DNA of 64,000 nt from contig CANILH010000004.1 in NCBI GenBank assembly GCA_947468665.1, positions 1-64,000 of the forward strand. The letters are read 5' to 3'. Below are positions 59,280-64,000 of this stretch, piece by piece (positions within the stretch are counted from its first letter, which is position 1; each line of letters starts with the position of its first letter). This DNA comes from Oligoflexales bacterium. Its GTDB lineage: Bacteria > Bdellovibrionota_B > Oligoflexia > Oligoflexales > RGVZ01. A program made the translations under genes and the position numbers. The notes under the pieces are model-generated. The model did not search any database, was not told where the DNA came from, and was given only the letters and a program-made list of their open reading frames with translations.

Positions 59280-59672
59280 ATGATGCACCCGGGAATACGA
59301 CACGTGATAATCGCGATTATGGGTATCGTGGTCGTTGTATTCATGGTGATCCTCAGTTCTTGTGACCGATGTTCTCAGAAATCATCAACCTCCGGGGAGA
59401 CGTCCAATGTCTCCCCGGAGGTTCAACGTTTGGCTCGTGGAAAACTCGTCTATAACGCCAACTGCATTTCTTGTCATAACCGGAACCCGAAACTTCCGGG
59501 CAGTATAGGACCAGACGTTTTTGGCTCCTCAAAAGAGCTCCTCACCGCAAGACTTCTTTACGGCAAATACCCAGACGGCTATAAACCCAAACGGGAAAGC
59601 CATCTCATGCCGCCGTTGCCTCATCTGGCAAACGAGATCGAGGCATTGACCGCGTTCTTAAACGCTCAGTAA
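59280..59672 (+). CDS. Membrane-anchored small cytochrome c
   Basis: N-terminal TM/lipobox-like VILSSCDR; heme motif CISCH; later MPPLPHLANEIEALTAFL. Confidence 0.85.
   Translation: MMHPGIRHVIIAIMGIVVVVFMVILSSCDRCSQKSSTSGETSNVSPEVQRLARGKLVYNANCISCHNRNPKLPGSIGPDVFGSSKELLTARLLYGKYPDGYKPKRESHLMPPLPHLANEIEALTAFLNAQ
59387..59423. repeat. Perfect 15-bp inverted repeat inside the cytochrome c CDS
   Basis: AACCTCCGGGGAGAC-GTCCAAT-GTCTCCCCGGAGGTT, read directly. Confidence 0.9.
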
Positions 59673-59702
59673 CCTACATAATTAGAGTCGGTACAAATTT
59701 GA

Positions 59703-60695
59703 TTAAGGCCTGCAGCCTAAATCAGTATCTTCCGTACATTTTTTGATGTCCCAATTGATCCTATCAGCGTCAATGATAACGTGATCGCCAATTTTCTTGG
59801 TCGGCAAGCTACCATAGGCGTTCATATCGGCATGCATATGGCCAGCCCCAGTTGTTACCGGCATGCACACGTAGGACAATGGAGACTTCACGACCAAAGT
59901 CTGGTCTCCCACCCCGGCAAGAGTCACTGCTCTCATACTAAATGATGTGACCTTCCAACCGGACTCACAAAGCTTTGGCATAAGGCCTGTGGTCAAATCA
60001 ATATAATCAAAGCCGTCCCATAAGAAAACCGTGGTGCTCCCATCCACTGGGGCATAAGGGAGCCCGTTAATTAAATTCCAAAGATTAAAGACACTAAGAT
60101 CAGCGACCTGATCTACACCACTGGCTCCGGGTAGCAATTCAGACGCGCTTATCTGAAATTTAGTGACGTATTCTTTAATGCTCGCGCCAAATTTGTCCAG
60201 TTTCTGGTGATCGGTAACTCCAAAATGATGTCCGAGTTCGTGAGAAAGCACTGCTATAGCTTCCGTAATTTCCATCTTGTTGGCTTCTGCCATGTCACTA
60301 TTGACATAAATAACATCGCCGTGATTGGTTCCGGTCTTGGCGATCCGCACCTGTCCATCAAGAAAGAAAAATCCAGGGTTCTCCCGCTCAGATTTAAATT
60401 CTATCTTAACGACTTCAGAATTTCGTTTAAGCCCATTGCCGATATCCTGAGCCAGATCACCCACCCATTCATCATCTGTGCACTCACCCGGAAACATAGC
60501 ATTCATTTGTCCACAGGTTACGAGTGCGTCATCGATCACTTTCGCCGCCACACGAAATGACTGCAAATATTTTGACTCGCAAGCCCCCCTTAGTCCCTCA
60601 ATTCCACACACACCAAGTCGCTCCGCGAAACCAGCTGCGGGACTAAGAAAGACAATGAAGGCCAGACAACAAAATTTCGCGATCACCCGACTCAT
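59703..60695 (-). CDS. Secreted putative zinc metallopeptidase of unknown family
   Basis: Signal peptide; AVLSHELGHHFGVTDHQ (HExxH). Confidence 0.7.
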   Translation of the reverse strand: MSRVIAKFCCLAFIVFLSPAAGFAERLGVCGIEGLRGACESKYLQSFRVAAKVIDDALVTCGQMNAMFPGECTDDEWVGDLAQDIGNGLKRNSEVVKIEFKSERENPGFFFLDGQVRIAKTGTNHGDVIYVNSDMAEANKMEITEAIAVLSHELGHHFGVTDHQKLDKFGASIKEYVTKFQISASELLPGASGVDQVADLSVFNLWNLINGLPYAPVDGSTTVFLWDGFDYIDLTTGLMPKLCESGWKVTSFSMRAVTLAGVGDQTLVVKSPLSYVCMPVTTGAGHMHADMNAYGSLPTKKIGDHVIIDADRINWDIKKCTEDTDLGCRP

Positions 60696-60710
60696 ATCGA
60701 TTACCCACCC

Positions 60711-61742
60711 TTACTGGTCACAGCTAACAGTCCATTGACTAGCTTCAGTATCTAAAAAATAAAGATGGAGAGCATTCTCACTAGGTTGCTCGTTAAATAC
60801 CGCGTCAAAAGACATCTGACAGCGGTAAATCGCGTGGTTGCCATCTTGAGCATCCGTTTCAATCAAACTTTTTAGGCTAAAGCTTGCGTCAATAGTTTGA
60901 AAATGAAAGGCCGGCACTGACCATGAGGCCTGCCGAATTCGTGATTTTTTTATAACGACAGGCCCATGGCCAGCGGATGAAAATATATTCTGAAGCCCTT
61001 CAAGCACAGTCCCTGTTTGATCAAAAGCAGATGTAAAATCACTCACGGCAACATTAAATAATCGCCCCTCGGCCGTGCGTTCAACATAGCCAACGGCGCC
61101 AAATTTCTCCGCGTTCGCGACCCAATTCGAGTGAGCTTCCATTAGATTCTGACCTGATGCCTCAGCCAAGCGTTTAAATAGTGTGGCCCTTACATCTGCC
61201 GGCAAAGACCCGGGCACATGAATTGCCAAAGCTGAGGTCACCATGACTAGCAGCTCTTTCATAGGCAGCGCCTTTACGACACCTGCTGACTCTGTGACGT
61301 AAATCTTATCAAGATTAAACCAGACTTCACTCCCCACGGCCCTATCAGTGCGTATTGCCTGCTCGACTCCATCTACCACAAAAAACCCAGGGTCGTCTTT
61401 TTCGGCCTTAAATCTTGGCGTAACATTCTTGCGCTCGTCACGAGTACCAGCGGCAAGCTCATCAAGATAAGAAGCCTGCTGCGGACTAGTCACACATGCG
61501 GCATTAGACTTACAAAGCTGAATAAATTTATCGATCGAGATATAGCTGTACGCGATATGCGCCTCAGCAAGACCGCCACCAGTGCCAGTATTAGAGCCGC
61601 CACCTGGGTCACGGTCTAGTTCACGCTGAAAATCCACGGGTACAGCACGGCTATCTTTTGCCACCGCCAGTGACGAAAAAACCATTCCTGTCAGAGCAAT
61701 CAAAATTGCGTATTTTGACGCGAAATCAATGAAAGTGCGCAT
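60711..61742 (-). CDS. Secreted paralogue of the adjacent HExxH protein lacking the HExxH motif
   Basis: Shared block RFKAEKDDPGFFVVDG vs EFKSERENPGFFFLDG; HExxH position reads LVMVTSALAIH. Confidence 0.65.
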   Translation of the reverse strand: MRTFIDFASKYAILIALTGMVFSSLAVAKDSRAVPVDFQRELDRDPGGGSNTGTGGGLAEAHIAYSYISIDKFIQLCKSNAACVTSPQQASYLDELAAGTRDERKNVTPRFKAEKDDPGFFVVDGVEQAIRTDRAVGSEVWFNLDKIYVTESAGVVKALPMKELLVMVTSALAIHVPGSLPADVRATLFKRLAEASGQNLMEAHSNWVANAEKFGAVGYVERTAEGRLFNVAVSDFTSAFDQTGTVLEGLQNIFSSAGHGPVVIKKSRIRQASWSVPAFHFQTIDASFSLKSLIETDAQDGNHAIYRCQMSFDAVFNEQPSENALHLYFLDTEASQWTVSCDQ

Positions 61743-62137
61743 AGCTATAGACTCTCCCGGAGCGGATTTGACGTTTAAGACCCGTACGATACTTAATAGT
61801 CAGGCACATTTCCAGCCATAACGACTGCTGCCTTTTCGGGTCATAAATATCTAATTTCAAAGACTAAAATGTCGGGTGCATAGAACGCTTTACATAGCAC
61901 CCCTGATCTCACACATGCGGTGATTCTGTTCAGCGATTTCTATTTCAACGCCGCAGGTAACAGGCCAGTCTTGCTGCATGCTGACCTGTCTGCAGAGTAT
62001 CCCAAGTTCTTAGCGTAATATTCGATAGTTAAGAATTTTTTAGGAATTAATTTATAAACCGTTAAAGGATTTGATAAGAGATCCGATAACAGGTAGATAA
62101 TATCTTGTAGGCGTTTCGATCATTTTGGGAGAGTTCC

Positions 62138-62428
62138 ATGCGCAATCCATTATTTAAAGATACAGTCACTGTTACAGATGTCCGCGGTCCTCGCGGGAAT
62201 GAAATATTTAGTTTTGTCTCGGGAAATGAAGCCATTCGTGTCTTACATCGTGATAAGCCAATCAAGGTCCTTATTACAGAGGAATTCTATTTGAATCTTT
62301 TGACTTTTTGGCAGTCCAATTCAACAGAAAAAGCCGCAAATCATTCTCGTGAGGACATGAAGAAGATCGCGCGTACTGAATTATCCTCTATGGCTCGGAA
62401 GGGCTCACCTAAACGGTCTGTTGGATAA
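62138..62428 (+). CDS. Phd/YefM-like small protein (possible antitoxin)
   Basis: 96 aa; SGNEAIRVLHRDKPIKVLITEEFYLNLLTFW resembles the Phd/YefM 'GkpvaVl...eey' core. Confidence 0.45.
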   Translation: MRNPLFKDTVTVTDVRGPRGNEIFSFVSGNEAIRVLHRDKPIKVLITEEFYLNLLTFWQSNSTEKAANHSREDMKKIARTELSSMARKGSPKRSVG

Positions 62429-62523
62429 GTTTATTCCTTTGATGAGCTTAAAATGGAATTGACCGGTGAGGGTGTATTTAGCTCACTTCCCCCGAAATTT
62501 CGCTAGAAATGGACAAGGCATCT

Positions 62524-62591
62524 GTCGAAGGTAGCGCTCGTTATTTAAGCGCTACATGCGACGATGAATGTAACGACTTATTTTTGGGCGG
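62524..62591. repeat. Palindromic repeat copy A
   Basis: gtcgaagGTAGCGCT cgttattta AGCGCTACatgcgac + gatgaatgtaacgacttatttttgggcgg. Confidence 0.8.
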
Positions 62592-62638
62592 AAAAACGAC
62601 CAAAGAAAGCCATCTAGAACGCTAACCCAAACGCCAAC

Positions 62639-62665
62639 GAGGCCACTGCTTTTAAGCAGGGCCTC
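62639..62665. repeat. Hairpin GAGGCC-a-CTGCTT-tt-AAGCAG-g-GCCTC
   Basis: Inverted repeat read directly; no T-tract follows. Confidence 0.6.
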
Positions 62666-62721
62666 GCATGACTTCCTGAGATTCAAAAAAAGGTAGCTGC
62701 TTATTCATCATCTTAGTTTGC

Positions 62722-62763
62722 GGCCGAATCTCGCATTTTTATTTCAAAATGTGAGATTCGGCC
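62722..62763. repeat. 18-bp-arm palindrome (one G/T wobble, 6-nt loop), nested in the repeat region
   Basis: GGCCGAATCTCGCATTTT-tatttc-AAAATGTGAGATTCGGCC. Confidence 0.85.
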
Positions 62764-62771
62764 GGAGTCGC

Positions 62772-62851
62772 GATTGTCAGAAAACTGTCGCATGTAGCGC
62801 CTACTATTTAGTCGCTACATGCGACATGAATGTAACGACTTATTTTTGGGC
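62772..62851. repeat. Palindromic repeat copy B
   Basis: gattgtcagaaaactGTCGCATGTAGCGCCtactatttaGTCGCTACATGCGACatgaatgtaacgacttatttttgggc. Confidence 0.85.
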
Positions 62852-62917
62852 TAAATGTCGCTGTTAACAGCCGCGCAAAAAAAGTGAAGCCTAGCAATTT
62901 GGGTGACCTGAATGCAT

Positions 62918-63061
62918 TTACATTCCTCGACCGACACTAATGATCTTAACGTCCTGCACCAATCGAGAAAGTTTCTGATGGCTGAGTCCAATGGCCTCAG
63001 CATGAGACCGTGTGAAGACCCCCATTTTCTTAAGATTATTTTCCTGCTGCTTATTCATCAT
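62918..63061 (-). pseudogene. Decayed AbiEi-like HTH antitoxin N-terminus (47 aa)
   Basis: Own translation: MMNKQQENNLKKMGVFTRSHAEAIGLSHQKLSRLVQDVKIISVGRGM*, resembling AbiEi-type HTH 'GyftraqAealGvs...LyrLvr...l.rlgrGvY'. Confidence 0.5.
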
Positions 63062-63071
63062 CTTAGTTTGC

Positions 63072-63153
63072 GATTGTCAGAAAACTGTCGCATGCAGCGC
63101 CTTTTATTTAGGCGCTGCATGCGGCGATGAATGTAGCGACTGATTTGTGGGCG
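63072..63153. repeat. Palindromic repeat copy C
   Basis: attgtcagaaaactGTCGCATGCAGCGCCttttatttaGGCGCTGCATGCGGCgatgaatgtagcgactgatttgtgggcgg. Confidence 0.85.
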
Positions 63154-63247
63154 GGAAAACCACATAGATAGTCATTGAAAAACCGTGTGCCACCCTCAGA
63201 ATCTACCCCTTGACTACCGCTGCGTATTTAGTAGATAATTACGCATT

Positions 63248-64000
63248 ATGATTAATCGCGCCTGCAACATACTGAAATTTATAGACAAAAAAAAGTCAGT
63301 TTTTGTCTTCGGAGCCCGCGGTACTGGGAAAACGTCCTATTTGAAGGCGTTGCGCGAGAACAAATTAAAGAACTCTATTTATCTGGATTTTTTAAATAAT
63401 ACGACGTTTCGGCGATACTTTGAGAATCCAGATTTACTTATTGCTGAGGTTTCATCGCTCGTAGCAAAACATAAAACCATCGTCGTGATCATCGACGAAG
63501 TTCAGAAAATCCCAAAAATTCTCGATACTGTTCATCTGCTCATCGAAGAGCATCACGGTAATGTCGTATTCATTCTCACGGGATCGAGCGCCCGAAAATT
63601 AAAACGCGGCGGAGCCAATCTTCTCGCGGGGCGGGCTATTACTAATTACATGTATCCACTTTCTAGTCTCGAATGTGACATCGATCTGCCTCGGGCTTTG
63701 CAGTATGGAACTTTACCTGGCATCTATTTTTCTGAAGATATTGAGGTTGAAAGTCTCGAGACTTATATCAATACCTATTTAAGAGAGGAAATTCTCGAAG
63801 AGGCGTTGGTACGGAAACTTGAAACATTCATTCGGTTCATTGAGATCGCCGCGCAAATGAATGGCGAGCCCATAAATTTCACAAAAATCGCCAAGCAATG
63901 TAAAGTTAGCCCGAACACGCTAGCGGAATATTTTAGCGTCTTGCAGGACACACTCATTGCGCATCGCCTCGACGGCCACGATAAATCATTGAGAAGACAG
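63248..64000 (+). CDS. AAA ATPase, AAA_14/DUF4143-type (truncated by window end)
   Basis: Own translation from ATG 63248: KSVFVFGARGTGKTSYLKAL (Walker A), IVVIIDEVQKIPKIL (Walker B), FILTGSSARKLKRGGANLLAGR; no stop before 64000. Confidence 0.88.
   Translation, partial: MINRACNILKFIDKKKSVFVFGARGTGKTSYLKALRENKLKNSIYLDFLNNTTFRRYFENPDLLIAEVSSLVAKHKTIVVIIDEVQKIPKILDTVHLLIEEHHGNVVFILTGSSARKLKRGGANLLAGRAITNYMYPLSSLECDIDLPRALQYGTLPGIYFSEDIEVESLETYINTYLREEILEEALVRKLETFIRFIEIAAQMNGEPINFTKIAKQCKVSPNTLAEYFSVLQDTLIAHRLDGHDKSLRRQ

Noticed and set aside
58518-59303. 261-aa ORF antisense to the PuuD-like gene
   Set aside because: Composition is a shadow of the membrane-protein codons; the plus-strand frame has TM segments and family motifs.
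62912-63130. 72-aa plus-strand ORF in the repeat cluster
   Set aside because: Antisense to the AbiEi-like peptide and runs through palindrome C; the minus frame is more convincing.
62500-63160. CRISPR array
   Set aside because: Only three diverged palindromic units with unequal 150-240 bp spacing; no regular spacers and no cas genes in the window.

Overview
This 64 kb window looks like mostly chromosomal DNA from a Gram-negative, probably Bdellovibrionota/Oligoflexia-like bacterium (taxonomy is inference). It is densely packed with housekeeping genes: gpmI, mazG, rnhA, rpsT, speE, pepP, an HU-family gene, a nuoCD-E-F-G-I cluster, aspS, miaB, ffh, ridA, lgt, ruvC, hemB, a thrE-like pair, an ALDH7-type dehydrogenase, a lolC/E-type permease, dnaJ, panB and murB. 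Interspersed are lineage-specific secreted, TPR and regulatory proteins. The left edge carries what looks like a minus-strand rRNA operon promoter and leader (sigma70 promoter, boxB-like hairpin, boxA), with the 16S gene presumably just off-window. The right edge (about 61.8-64.0 kb) is accessory DNA: a Phd-like ORF with an in-frame stop, three copies of a palindromic repeat with compensatory arm changes, a nested 18-bp-arm palindrome, a decayed AbiEi-like HTH ORF and a truncated AAA/DUF4143-type ATPase. Other points of interest are a candidate structured RNA at about 12.47-12.66 kb, a secreted HExxH protein beside a paralogue lacking HExxH, a PuuD-like membrane protein split from its cytochrome c partner (whose gene contains a perfect 15-bp inverted repeat), a paired set of CheZ-like genes, a membrane-anchored phage tail-tube-like protein and a C-linker/CNBD potassium channel. 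All family calls were made by eye from motifs; no database search was run.
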